NCBI GenBank assembly: GCA_034178965.1
Contig: JAXFQM010000213.1
Span: forward strand, 1-7,350
DNA length: 7,350 nt
Origin: Colimorpha sp034178965
GTDB lineage: Bacteria > Bacteroidota > Bacteroidia > Bacteroidales > P3
Direction: 5' to 3'
The position numbers and the translations under genes were made by a program. Numbering within the stretch: the first letter of the stretch is position 1; each line of letters opens with the position of its first letter. Positions 1 through 6,352 of the stretch are shown here, one piece after another. Below the pieces are notes generated by a model that made no database searches, had not been told where the DNA came from, and was given only the letters and a program-made list of their open reading frames with translations.

Positions 1-465
1 CTCGCTGCGTCCTTCGAAGTTCATGTCCAATTGTTGCCCCTCACACACCTCTATAGCCGTTTGGCTGAAGCACTTCAGCACCTCATAGAGACGTGGGCTG
101 GGCTGGGCGAGGAAATAGCGCCAAGCGAGGGCGAACATGGTGTCGCCCGAGAGGATGGCCACATTTTCATTCCATTTGCAATACACCGTGGGCTGGCCAC
201 GACGCAAGGGCGAGCGGTCCATGAGATCGTCATGCAACAGCGTGAAATTGTGGAACATCTCAATGCCTAAGGCTGCATGCGCCACGGCATCTGCGTCGCC
301 GCCAAACATCTCGTGCGCCGCCATCAGCATCACGGGGCGTATGCGTTTACCACCCAACGCGAGGGTATAGGCTATGGGGTCATACAGTTCGCGTGGCTCA
401 TGAATGAAGTTTTCTTGCGTAAAGAGCGACTTGGTTTTCTGCAACAATTGCTCTATCGTATTCAT
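1..465 (-). CDS. Polyprenyl (isoprenyl diphosphate) synthase, N-terminal 155 residues
   Basis: Partial: the gene runs off the left edge. The product is a trans-isoprenyl diphosphate synthase, which condenses isopentenyl diphosphate with an allylic diphosphate to build linear prenyl chains for lipid carriers or quinones, in the cytosol. The sequence shows the family hallmarks: GGKRIRP at residues 38-44 (substrate binding), the first aspartate-rich motif DDLMD at 79-83 within LLHDDLMDRSPLRRGQPT, and SGDTMFALAW further on. The second DDxxD motif would lie outside the window. The first motif lacks the two-residue insertion of typical bacterial (type II) farnesyl diphosphate synthases, and Phe74 sits five residues before it, the position known to limit chain length in archaeal-type GGPP synthases. 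A C15-C20 product is therefore my inference; longer chains are not excluded. The ATG at 465-463 is chosen because it follows AGAGGA and gives the usual short N-terminal helix before GGKRIRP. Recognition of the family is near certain; the product length is not. Confidence 0.95.
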   Translation of the reverse strand, partial: MNTIEQLLQKTKSLFTQENFIHEPRELYDPIAYTLALGGKRIRPVMLMAAHEMFGGDADAVAHAALGIEMFHNFTLLHDDLMDRSPLRRGQPTVYCKWNENVAILSGDTMFALAWRYFLAQPSPRLYEVLKCFSQTAIEVCEGQQLDMNFEGRSE

Positions 466-487
466 CGTTCCTCTATTCTTATCTTAT

Positions 488-497
488 GGATTAATCC
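488..497. promoter_or_regulatory. Perfect 10-bp palindrome GGATTAATCC upstream of the prenyl synthase gene
   Basis: GGATTAATCC is self-complementary and ends 22 bases before the start codon of the prenyl synthase gene (465). On the minus strand it follows ATAGAGGA, an octamer that recurs just before the start codon at 469-476. It could be an operator or part of the 5' leader, but a 10-bp palindrome may be chance. No regulator is encoded in the window to match it. Confidence 0.2.
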
Positions 498-589
498 TCT
501 ATGTTTTTTAAGGTAACAACACACATAGTGTATTTTAATAATAACGTGGGTTCTTTCTTTATATTGTGCTTTGGAATTTTTATGCAGGG

Positions 590-641
590 GGGTCGCATGA
601 TCAAATTAGATCATTAGGTCGCATAGTTCACTATGCGACCC
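590..641. repeat. Cluster of three GGTCGCAT boxes forming two mutually exclusive hairpins
   Basis: The box GGTCGCAT occurs at 591-598 and 617-624 in direct orientation, and inverted (ATGCGACC) at 633-640. The inner pairing is a perfect 10-bp stem, GGTCGCATAG at 617-626 with CTATGCGACC at 631-640, around the 4-base loop TTCA. The outer pairing joins 590-598 with 633-641 (9 bp). A separate 6-bp stem, ATGATC/GATCAT (597-602 with 609-614), lies between the first two boxes. Neither strand has a run of T after the strong stem, so it does not look like a simple intrinsic terminator. It may be a small interspersed repeat, a protein-binding site or a transcript-end stabiliser. All pairings were read directly from the sequence. 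Confidence 0.7.
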
Positions 642-676
642 ACTAACAAACAGCAAGATGCCGACAATTCAATCAA

Positions 677-694
677 AATTGCAAGAAAGCAATT
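677..694. repeat. AT-rich hairpin AATTGC / GCAATT
   Basis: AATTGC at 677-682 pairs with GCAATT at 689-694 around the 6-base loop AAGAAA. ATC at 672-674 and GAT at 695-697 can extend the stem past a two-base AA bulge. On the minus strand the right arm is followed by TTGATTG, a weak T-rich tail, so it could be a second, weaker end signal for the tamL transcript. The function is inferred only from position. Confidence 0.35.
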
Positions 695-721
695 GATAAA
701 CCCACATACTGTCAAGTAGGA

Positions 722-764
722 CCGCATTATGACGGAAAGCCTTGAAAGAGGGTCATATATGCGG
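722..764 (-). terminator. Bulged 12-bp hairpin just downstream of tamL (putative operon end)
   Basis: Read on the plus strand, CCGCAT (722-727) pairs with ATGCGG (759-764) and TATGAC (728-733) pairs with GTCATA (752-757), with a single unpaired T at 758 and an 18-base loop. It starts ten bases beyond the tamL stop codon. There is no strong U-tract after it in the direction of transcription, so it may act as a weak or Rho-assisted terminator, or as a 3'-end stabiliser. The stem is clear; the role is inferred. Confidence 0.5.
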
Positions 765-774
765 CTTCTTCGCG

Positions 775-3183
775 TCAGAACGGGTAGCTGATGCCAAAGT
801 TCACCTCAACATCGCTCCTACTCTTGGCGGCAATTCGCCAACGCTTGCCTTGTTCAAAGCCTGGGTTATAGATTTGGTCGCCGACATCGATGCGAAATGT
901 AAGGAAAGAGAAGTTGTACCGCAACCCAACCCCCCAACACCACGCGATGCCTTGGAGAAAATGTTGCAACGTGAGGTCTCCTCCTGGAAACTCGCTGCTG
1001 GGCTTTAGGAGCCACACGTTACCGGCATCCATGAACAGTGCCCCTTCAAAATGGCTTTTTCCTAATGGAAAGCGATATTCCGCGTTGGATACAAGGGTCA
1101 TGTCCCCTACCCTTTCATACTCGTATTGCGCATTTTCGGAATTGAATACGCCTGGTCCAAGGTGGCGCAACTGCCAACCACGTATGTTGCTGGGACCTCC
1201 GCCATAAAAACCTTTTTCAAACGGCATGGCATGGCTGTTCCCATACGGCAGCCCCACTCCCAAGATACCACGCAGCACAAAGGTCTGCCCATCACCGAAA
1301 TACCAATAGCGTTTGTATTCGCTGCTCATACGGACATACTGCGAAAAAGGCACGCCGTATATCTTCCGCGTTCCCAAATCGTCAACAGGTGCATTAAAAA
1401 GACGGCTTGCCTGGTTAAGCATCAAGCCGGCGTTCTCCAAGGAGAGGTGGAAGAAGGAAAAGTTCTGGCGGGTATTGAACTGCTGTGTATTGTACACATA
1501 GTCATAGCGCGCATCGAGGATAAAGTGGTCGCTATAGAGGTAAAGAATGCGCGCGTCGCCCAGGTTGGGCAGGCGACTAAGAAAGTCGTCGGCAATGTCA
1601 AGGAAACGCACAAAGGTTAACTCCACAGGTAACAGTTGGTGGCTGCGGGTACGGGTGCGGCTCCATGTGTAACCAAAGGAATTGTTGGCATACATGCGGG
1701 TGAGGTAACTGCGATATTGATAACTGCCACCCAAACTGACGAGTGTGTGTGGGCGCACGCGCTGCCATGCTATGCCATCGCTGAAAGGCAGCAGGAATTT
1801 GGGTATGTTGAGGCTGGCATCAAGCCCCACCTCAAACGCGTTGAAGAGGTCAGTGAAGGCGCTGACTTCAGCATTTCTGTTAAAAACAAGTTTGGGTAGT
1901 TCTTGAAGCAGTGACAGTTGCACTCTAAACTGTTCAGCGCCCCCAAATAGATTTTTATTTTTGTATTCCACACCCGTCTCAATGCCGAAATTTCCGCTTT
2001 GCAGCACTCCTTCTTTGCTGGTGAGCGACGATGAATTATTCACTTCGAGCGAAAACGCAAGGCTGCGGCGCATGCTATTGATTAAGCGCACGCGTGCGTC
2101 AAGCAGGGGCAACGTGTCGGTGGAAAGTGGCGACGGTAGCAACTCAATATTGATGTAACGAAAATTCTGCAAGTTTCGCAGCGCGTTGTAGGTAGATGTT
2201 ATTGCCTCAGGTTTGTAGCGCATGCCCTCAAACAACAGCATGTTGCGGCTGATGGTGGAGGGCGAGACGACAAGAGGTCCGCTGTGAAGAAAACGGTAGT
2301 AGGCAAGGCGATTGGTTACGGTGGTTGGCACCACTACAGTGTCGTAAGGCTCGGTGTCGCTGCCGCTGTTGGGCAAGACGTAAATATTGGATATATAGTA
2401 TTTGCGCAGCGGCACTGTATAGGTTTCCTTGGTTTGGCTGTCGTATATCTTCGGGTTGGCCAGCCGCACCTCTACTCCGAGGTTCTCTCGGTCATACGTG
2501 CTGTCCACGAAGAACGTCACTAACGACTTGTCGGCAAGGAAATAACCCTCGTCATGCAACTTATCGGTCAAACGAGAGCGAGCGTTGTTCAATTCTTCCT
2601 GATCATAATAATTACCAGGCTTCAAGGATGAGGTCTCCCCCCATTTTTGCAGCATCGGCAGTAGTTCTGGTGTGTCGCTGCTATATGTCACGTCGCCTAT
2701 GCGGCTGCGTGATGTGGCGCGCACAACATACGTCACCATCACATCCCTCTTGCCTTTGCGCACGGTGTCGAATGTCACTGTGGAGCCAAAGCATCCCTTG
2801 GAATTGAGGAGTGATTGCAGTTGCTGCGCGGAACGAAGGGTTTTGTTCTCATCATAGGCCACAGGGGGCGACCCTTGGCGGCGTAGGTAGCGGCTGAAAA
2901 AGTAATCTCTGTCGGGATGCGCCATACAATATTCCCACATGCTCACCCTCACGCCTAAAAAGCGCGTATTGGGTCGTTGCAACAGATAGTGATTCGCATT
3001 AGACAAGGCCTCTTTCACCTCCTTGGTGGCAGCGCTGCTGTCGGCCATGCGCACGTCCAGGTCTACGTTGTTCAGCAAAAGCTGTCCTGGCTCGAGGTAG
3101 CGGTCCACGCTGCACGAGACGAAAGCCGTCGCCAAAAGCACGGTAGCAAGTATACGCATCGCTGTGTGCCGTGTTTGTGCCAT
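775..3183 (-). CDS. tamL: TamL: lipidated TamA/BamA-family (Omp85) outer-membrane assembly protein
   Basis: The product is an outer-membrane Omp85 protein of 802 residues. Residues 9-24 form a lipoprotein signal (hydrophobic core ILATVLLATAF, lipobox FVSC, lipidated Cys24). After it comes RYLEPGQLLLNNVDLDV, which resembles the start of other Bacteroidetes TamA-like lipoproteins. Residues about 35-370 would be the periplasmic POTRA repeats and about 370-802 the barrel. The Omp85 signature is plain: IRGW at 667-670 within GGPSNIRGWQLRHLGPG, then GDMTLVSNAEYRFPL (693-707), and a terminal FGISYPF ending in Phe. Known relatives work with the TamB bridge to assemble outer-membrane proteins or move lipids; no tamB is visible here. 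The ATG at 3183 lies 2 nt after the waaA stop. An ATG eight codons in (3159) would give a tighter signal peptide and is a real alternative. As last gene of the operon it is followed by a hairpin. The family is certain; TamL rather than BamA rests on the lipobox and length. Confidence 0.93.
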   Translation of the reverse strand: MAQTRHTAMRILATVLLATAFVSCSVDRYLEPGQLLLNNVDLDVRMADSSAATKEVKEALSNANHYLLQRPNTRFLGVRVSMWEYCMAHPDRDYFFSRYLRRQGSPPVAYDENKTLRSAQQLQSLLNSKGCFGSTVTFDTVRKGKRDVMVTYVVRATSRSRIGDVTYSSDTPELLPMLQKWGETSSLKPGNYYDQEELNNARSRLTDKLHDEGYFLADKSLVTFFVDSTYDRENLGVEVRLANPKIYDSQTKETYTVPLRKYYISNIYVLPNSGSDTEPYDTVVVPTTVTNRLAYYRFLHSGPLVVSPSTISRNMLLFEGMRYKPEAITSTYNALRNLQNFRYINIELLPSPLSTDTLPLLDARVRLINSMRRSLAFSLEVNNSSSLTSKEGVLQSGNFGIETGVEYKNKNLFGGAEQFRVQLSLLQELPKLVFNRNAEVSAFTDLFNAFEVGLDASLNIPKFLLPFSDGIAWQRVRPHTLVSLGGSYQYRSYLTRMYANNSFGYTWSRTRTRSHQLLPVELTFVRFLDIADDFLSRLPNLGDARILYLYSDHFILDARYDYVYNTQQFNTRQNFSFFHLSLENAGLMLNQASRLFNAPVDDLGTRKIYGVPFSQYVRMSSEYKRYWYFGDGQTFVLRGILGVGLPYGNSHAMPFEKGFYGGGPSNIRGWQLRHLGPGVFNSENAQYEYERVGDMTLVSNAEYRFPLGKSHFEGALFMDAGNVWLLKPSSEFPGGDLTLQHFLQGIAWCWGVGLRYNFSFLTFRIDVGDQIYNPGFEQGKRWRIAAKSRSDVEVNFGISYPF

Positions 3184-3185
3184 GC

Positions 3186-4421
3186 CTATGATACTTTTAT
3201 CGCTGAAAGGATGGTGTTTGTTGCGCCACTATGGTTGTGTATGTAGTCGTAGCATTTCTTGGATGCAGCTTGGTAGGCGTCGGACTGCGCCAGCATGTCA
3301 TTCAAAAAGGCGAACAAGTGGCCATCCTCCTCATAGCCTATGCCGCCACCAATGGCAATGATATCCCTGGCTTCTTGGAACTTTCCATAATTGGGTCCAA
3401 ACACCACTGGCTTACCAAAAGCCAAGGCTTCTAATATATTGTGTATGCCTTTACCAAAACCGCCGCCGACGTAGGCCACCGTGGCATATCGGTACAGCGA
3501 AGACAGCATCCCCATGGTGTCCACAATAAGCACCCTTTTGCCGACCAGCCTTGTGTCTGCGGAAAGGCGGGTATAGCGCACTGTCTCGCCTGCAAAAAGT
3601 TCCTCTATGCGCAGCAAATGCTCTTCGTCTATCTCATGCGGAGCCAACACCATTCTCACATTGTCGCCACACTGTTTCAAAAAGCGGCACAAACGTTCCT
3701 CATCTGGAAGCCAACTGCTGCCTGCCATCACCACGGCCTTGTCTTGCACAAAGCGTTCCACCTCTTCGCGCCGCGGAGCCTTTTGGGCTATTTCGCACAC
3801 CCTGTCGAAGCGCGTGTCTCCAGCCTGCGACACGCGACCTATGCCGGCTTTGCGCAACAACCTCTCGCTCTCTTCGTTTTGCACAAAGATGTGGCTGAAG
3901 CATTGCAATTGTCGACGGTACCATGCTCCATACCACTTAAAAAAATATTGACCCGGGCGGAATATAGCGGAAAAAAGATAGGTGGGCACCTGTTTCACTT
4001 TCAGTTGGCGCAGGATATTGAACCAAAACTCATACTTCACAAAAAAGGCCACCTGCGGATGGAGGTCCCGCATAAAGCGCCGCGCGTTGTGGGGCGTGTC
4101 TAAAGGAAGATAGGCCACAATGTCGGCTCCCTTATAGTCCTTTCTGATTTCATAGCCAGAAGGGGAAAAAAAGGTGAGGCACACGGCATAATCGGGGTGC
4201 TGCAGGCGGAATTGTTCCAGCACAGGACGCGCTTGTTCAAATTCGCCCAGCGAGGCGGCATGGAACCACGCCACCTTACGGCCATCCAAACGGGAGAGGT
4301 TGTCGAAACTGTGGCGCCAGCCTTCTGCCAACCGCCTTGCCTTGAGACTGTGCCGTGCGGCCACCTTTACTCCAACGCCGAAAAGCCAAATGCCAATGTT
4401 GTATAGCAGGTGCATGCACAT
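3186..4421 (-). CDS. waaA: 3-deoxy-D-manno-octulosonic acid (Kdo) transferase
   Basis: WaaA (KdtA, family GT30) transfers Kdo from CMP-Kdo to the lipid A precursor on the inner leaflet of the inner membrane. Numbered from the ATG at 4421 (411 aa), an N-terminal hydrophobic anchor (about 4-22, LLYNIGIWLFGVGVKVAA) is followed by FHAASLGEFEQARP, whose Glu60 in the SLGE motif corresponds to the catalytic base of the family. Then come KYEFW (129-133), GDTRFDR (201-207), APHE (260-263) and GGGFGKGIHNILEA (from 319), matching the two Rossmann-like halves of a GT-B enzyme at normal length. The ATG at 4421 shares its A with the upstream TGA stop (TGATG), favouring coupled translation; a TTG one codon earlier and an ATG at 4415 are alternatives. 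The stop TAG at 3188-3186 is 2 nt before tamL. Whether it adds one or more Kdo residues cannot be read; Bacteroidales enzymes usually serve lipids with a single, phosphorylated Kdo. Confidence 0.96.
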   Translation of the reverse strand: MCMHLLYNIGIWLFGVGVKVAARHSLKARRLAEGWRHSFDNLSRLDGRKVAWFHAASLGEFEQARPVLEQFRLQHPDYAVCLTFFSPSGYEIRKDYKGADIVAYLPLDTPHNARRFMRDLHPQVAFFVKYEFWFNILRQLKVKQVPTYLFSAIFRPGQYFFKWYGAWYRRQLQCFSHIFVQNEESERLLRKAGIGRVSQAGDTRFDRVCEIAQKAPRREEVERFVQDKAVVMAGSSWLPDEERLCRFLKQCGDNVRMVLAPHEIDEEHLLRIEELFAGETVRYTRLSADTRLVGKRVLIVDTMGMLSSLYRYATVAYVGGGFGKGIHNILEALAFGKPVVFGPNYGKFQEARDIIAIGGGIGYEEDGHLFAFLNDMLAQSDAYQAASKKCYDYIHNHSGATNTILSAIKVS

Positions 4422-4423
4422 CA
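4419..4423 (-). promoter_or_regulatory. TGATG stop/start overlap coupling waaA to the upstream gene
   Basis: On the minus strand the stop codon TGA (4423-4421) of the exported-protein gene and the ATG (4421-4419) of waaA share one base. Such overlaps usually mean that ribosomes finishing the first gene re-initiate on the second, so the two proteins are made in proportion. The start region is also a perfect palindrome, GTGCATGCAC at 4410-4419. Confidence 0.75.
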
Positions 4424-5254
4424 ATAATAATAGTAGTCATATGCCGTCTTTCCTGTGATGGGGAACATCCAAGTGAGACGCAAGCCATAAAGGAGATCAA
4501 AATATTTGCCTTTGTCGGGGCCTCTTAACCGTATGAGGTCGTCAATCACATAGTCGCGCGTGGAATGGCTCCAACACTCTGTAATCTCTATCGCAACGTG
4601 GAAGTTGAGTATCGCACTTTTGTTTCCCATATACCAAAAACCCACAACCTGCGTGAGGGTGAAACCGAAACGTTGATGGTCATAGAGAAGGCCATAGTCG
4701 CCATTCACCTGCGGTGCATTTACCTGTTCGTTTAGCGTAAAGATGGTTTGTTGCTGCATGATGCCGGCGTCCAATCGTACAAAAGGGCCGGAATTGGGGT
4801 TGTTTTTGCCTGTCACGAATATCTTTCCAATGCCCAGTCGCATGGCTAACATGCGGTTGTGGCACGTCACCTTGGCATCTGTGCCGTTGGCTCCTATTAT
4901 CATGTGCCCGCTGGTGTACAAGTCACTCATGCGCTCCTCGCGCTTCTTCAAGTTGTCGTTGCCGAACACGAGAGAACCATCGAGATTGAGAAGCAACCCG
5001 TCCTTGAACTTATACGAGACATCTGCTCCAAAGTCCAGCCAAGGTGCTTCGTATAGTTCACCCATGGTGGCATTTTGAAATGCATTGCCCGCAGGGTTCT
5101 TTGCGGACGATAAGGATGACCAGGGCGACAGGGTGCCCACATGGAAACCCACTATGGGACATTGCAACGTGTCTGGATGCAGTTTTTCCTGCGCCACGGC
5201 GGGCAGGGCGCAGCAAGCGGCCACAAGCAGATAGGTCAGTCTTTTTAGGTTCAT
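4421..5254 (-). CDS. Exported protein of unknown function, possible outer-membrane beta-barrel
   Basis: I do not recognise a named family. The 277-residue product begins with a clear Sec signal peptide: basic MNLKRL, hydrophobic LTYLLVAACCALPAVA, and a signal peptidase I site AVA|QEK after residue 21. There is no lipobox at the end of the signal. The mature part has alternating polar/hydrophobic stretches rich in Gly, Phe, Tyr and Trp (for example LDFGADVSYKFKDGLLLNLDGSL and RFGFTLTQVVGFWYMGNK), which suggests a small outer-membrane barrel, and it ends in YDYYYY; barrels often end in an aromatic residue. The ATG at 5254 lies 4 nt after the phosphatase stop, and its stop overlaps the waaA start, so it belongs to the operon. 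Adjacency to waaA and tamL suggests a role in lipopolysaccharide or outer-membrane biogenesis, but that is inference by context only. It could instead be a periplasmic protein. The gene is intact and real; the function is open. Confidence 0.85.
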   Translation of the reverse strand: MNLKRLTYLLVAACCALPAVAQEKLHPDTLQCPIVGFHVGTLSPWSSLSSAKNPAGNAFQNATMGELYEAPWLDFGADVSYKFKDGLLLNLDGSLVFGNDNLKKREERMSDLYTSGHMIIGANGTDAKVTCHNRMLAMRLGIGKIFVTGKNNPNSGPFVRLDAGIMQQQTIFTLNEQVNAPQVNGDYGLLYDHQRFGFTLTQVVGFWYMGNKSAILNFHVAIEITECWSHSTRDYVIDDLIRLRGPDKGKYFDLLYGLRLTWMFPITGKTAYDYYYY

Positions 5255-5258
5255 CTTA

Positions 5259-6335
5259 TTATTTTCCTTGCATCAAATTCATTATTTTATGAAAAATGTC
5301 GGTGTTTTGCATGATACCGGTGAAGCGCTCGCTGCCAGGGCCATAGGCAAACACGGGCACCATAACGCCCGTGTGGTTGAGGGTGGTGTAGCGAGCCGTC
5401 ACTGTGCCACGTTCCAAATCCCCATCGGGCAAGGTGAGCCCTCCGGTTTCGTGGTCGGCGGTGACCACTACAAGGGTGTTCCCGTCCTTTTCAGCCCAAT
5501 CCAGTATTGTGTTCAGCACCTTATCGAAATCCGCCAACTCCTCCATCATGTAGTTCTTGTCATTATTATGGCACGCCCAATCTATTTGGCTGCCTTCCAC
5601 CAAAAGTGTAAAGCCGTTGGGGTTCTTGTCCAGCACTTCTATGGCCTTAACCACGCCCTTGCACAGCAAACCGTTGCGTTTCTTCGCCGAAGGAGGGTAT
5701 TCATCCTTGCCAAATAATAGGCAAAGGCGGTCGCTCTTGCTGGAGAGCATGCTGTCGAGACTGAAGGTAACCTCGTAGCCTCTAGCACGCAACGTGTCTA
5801 TGGGGCTTTTGTCATCTTTTCGTCGACTTGGAAGAAAATGGCCGTAGTCCCCGCCTATCATCACTTGGTGTGGACAGCGCGCCATTTGCAGGCTAATGTC
5901 CTCTTTCATCTTTCGGTCTGGCACGTGGGCATAGGTGCTGGCTGGGGTGGCATCCAATACGCTGCTGGTTACCACAAAGCCGCTACTTTTGCCTAATTGC
6001 TGGTTGGCGAGGACAAGAAACGAGGGGTAGTCCGTTCCGTCGGGAGCCTCACCCACGGCATGGTAGTTCACCTTGTGGCCGCACACAAGGGCTGTGCCAC
6101 CCGCCCCGCTGTCTGTACTATACCTATCAAGGCAGTATGTGCGCGAAAAACCCGAAACGGGGAAACGCAGGAAAGCGCTTTTCTCGCCTGCCTGCGTAAC
6201 CGACGCGTAAACTTGCGCTACGCCTGTTCCGTCTCCCACCACAAAAATAACGTTTTTCACTCTCCCCTGCTGTGCCGCCACTGTGCCCGCCAAGCAGACT
6301 GCCGCCAGCAGGAAAACTATTGCTTTATTCTTCAT
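5259..6335 (-). CDS. Periplasmic alkaline phosphatase, PhoA family
   Basis: A metal-dependent phosphomonoesterase of 358 residues that releases inorganic phosphate outside the cytoplasm. A signal peptide (MKNKAIVFLLAAVCLAGTVAA, cleavage after residue 21) sends it to the periplasm. All catalytic positions of E. coli PhoA can be matched by motif and spacing: Asp35 in VGDGTG; nucleophile Ser76 in TDSGAGGTA; Asp128, Thr130 and phosphate-binding Arg141 in DATPASTYAHVPDR; Glu247, Asp252 and His256 in EGSQIDWACHNND; Asp294 and His295 in TADHETGG; His321 in NHTG. The E. coli Lys328 position is Trp253, as in several other bacterial enzymes with altered metal preference. It is shorter than E. coli PhoA (about 450 aa processed), mainly through loop and insert loss. 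The ATG at 6335 is 17 nt after the preceding stop, and its TAA is 4 nt before the next start, so it is inside the operon; no pho-box is visible at its start. Enzyme class is certain; the physiological substrate is not known. Confidence 0.95.
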   Translation of the reverse strand: MKNKAIVFLLAAVCLAGTVAAQQGRVKNVIFVVGDGTGVAQVYASVTQAGEKSAFLRFPVSGFSRTYCLDRYSTDSGAGGTALVCGHKVNYHAVGEAPDGTDYPSFLVLANQQLGKSSGFVVTSSVLDATPASTYAHVPDRKMKEDISLQMARCPHQVMIGGDYGHFLPSRRKDDKSPIDTLRARGYEVTFSLDSMLSSKSDRLCLLFGKDEYPPSAKKRNGLLCKGVVKAIEVLDKNPNGFTLLVEGSQIDWACHNNDKNYMMEELADFDKVLNTILDWAEKDGNTLVVVTADHETGGLTLPDGDLERGTVTARYTTLNHTGVMVPVFAYGPGSERFTGIMQNTDIFHKIMNLMQGK

Positions 6336-6352
6336 AACGGGAAACTTGCGCT

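Larger units (their letters stand above)
466..774. other. Gene-free intergenic region with several inverted repeats
   Basis: This 309-base stretch separates the end of tamL from the start of the prenyl synthase gene. I find no coding frame with family resemblance on either strand. It is more AT-rich than its flanks by eye and holds at least four dyad elements: a palindrome at 488-497, the GGTCGCAT cluster at 590-641, an AT-rich hairpin at 677-694, and a bulged hairpin at 722-764. It must hold the end of the envelope operon and the promoter of the prenyl synthase gene. No convincing Bacteroidetes-type promoter (TTTG about 20 bases before TAnnTTTG) could be read on the minus strand; the best -7 candidate, TACCTTAA, lacks a paired -33 element. 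Confidence 0.8.

Noticed and set aside
617..640. Strong 10-bp hairpin as an intrinsic terminator
   Set aside because: Neither strand has a run of T after the stem, and a better-placed hairpin follows tamL at 722-764.
742..1008. Open frame of 88 codons on the plus strand starting in the intergenic gap
   Set aside because: Most of it is antisense to the C-terminal strands of tamL, and the start falls inside the right part of the hairpin region with no ribosome-binding signal.
1126..1620. Open frame of 164 codons on the plus strand
   Set aside because: It is antisense to the barrel-coding part of tamL and has no recognisable motif or start signal.
3441..4103. Open frame of 220 codons on the plus strand
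   Set aside because: It lies wholly antisense to waaA, whose motifs are conserved across the same bases, and its translation is Cys/His-rich without any family resemblance.
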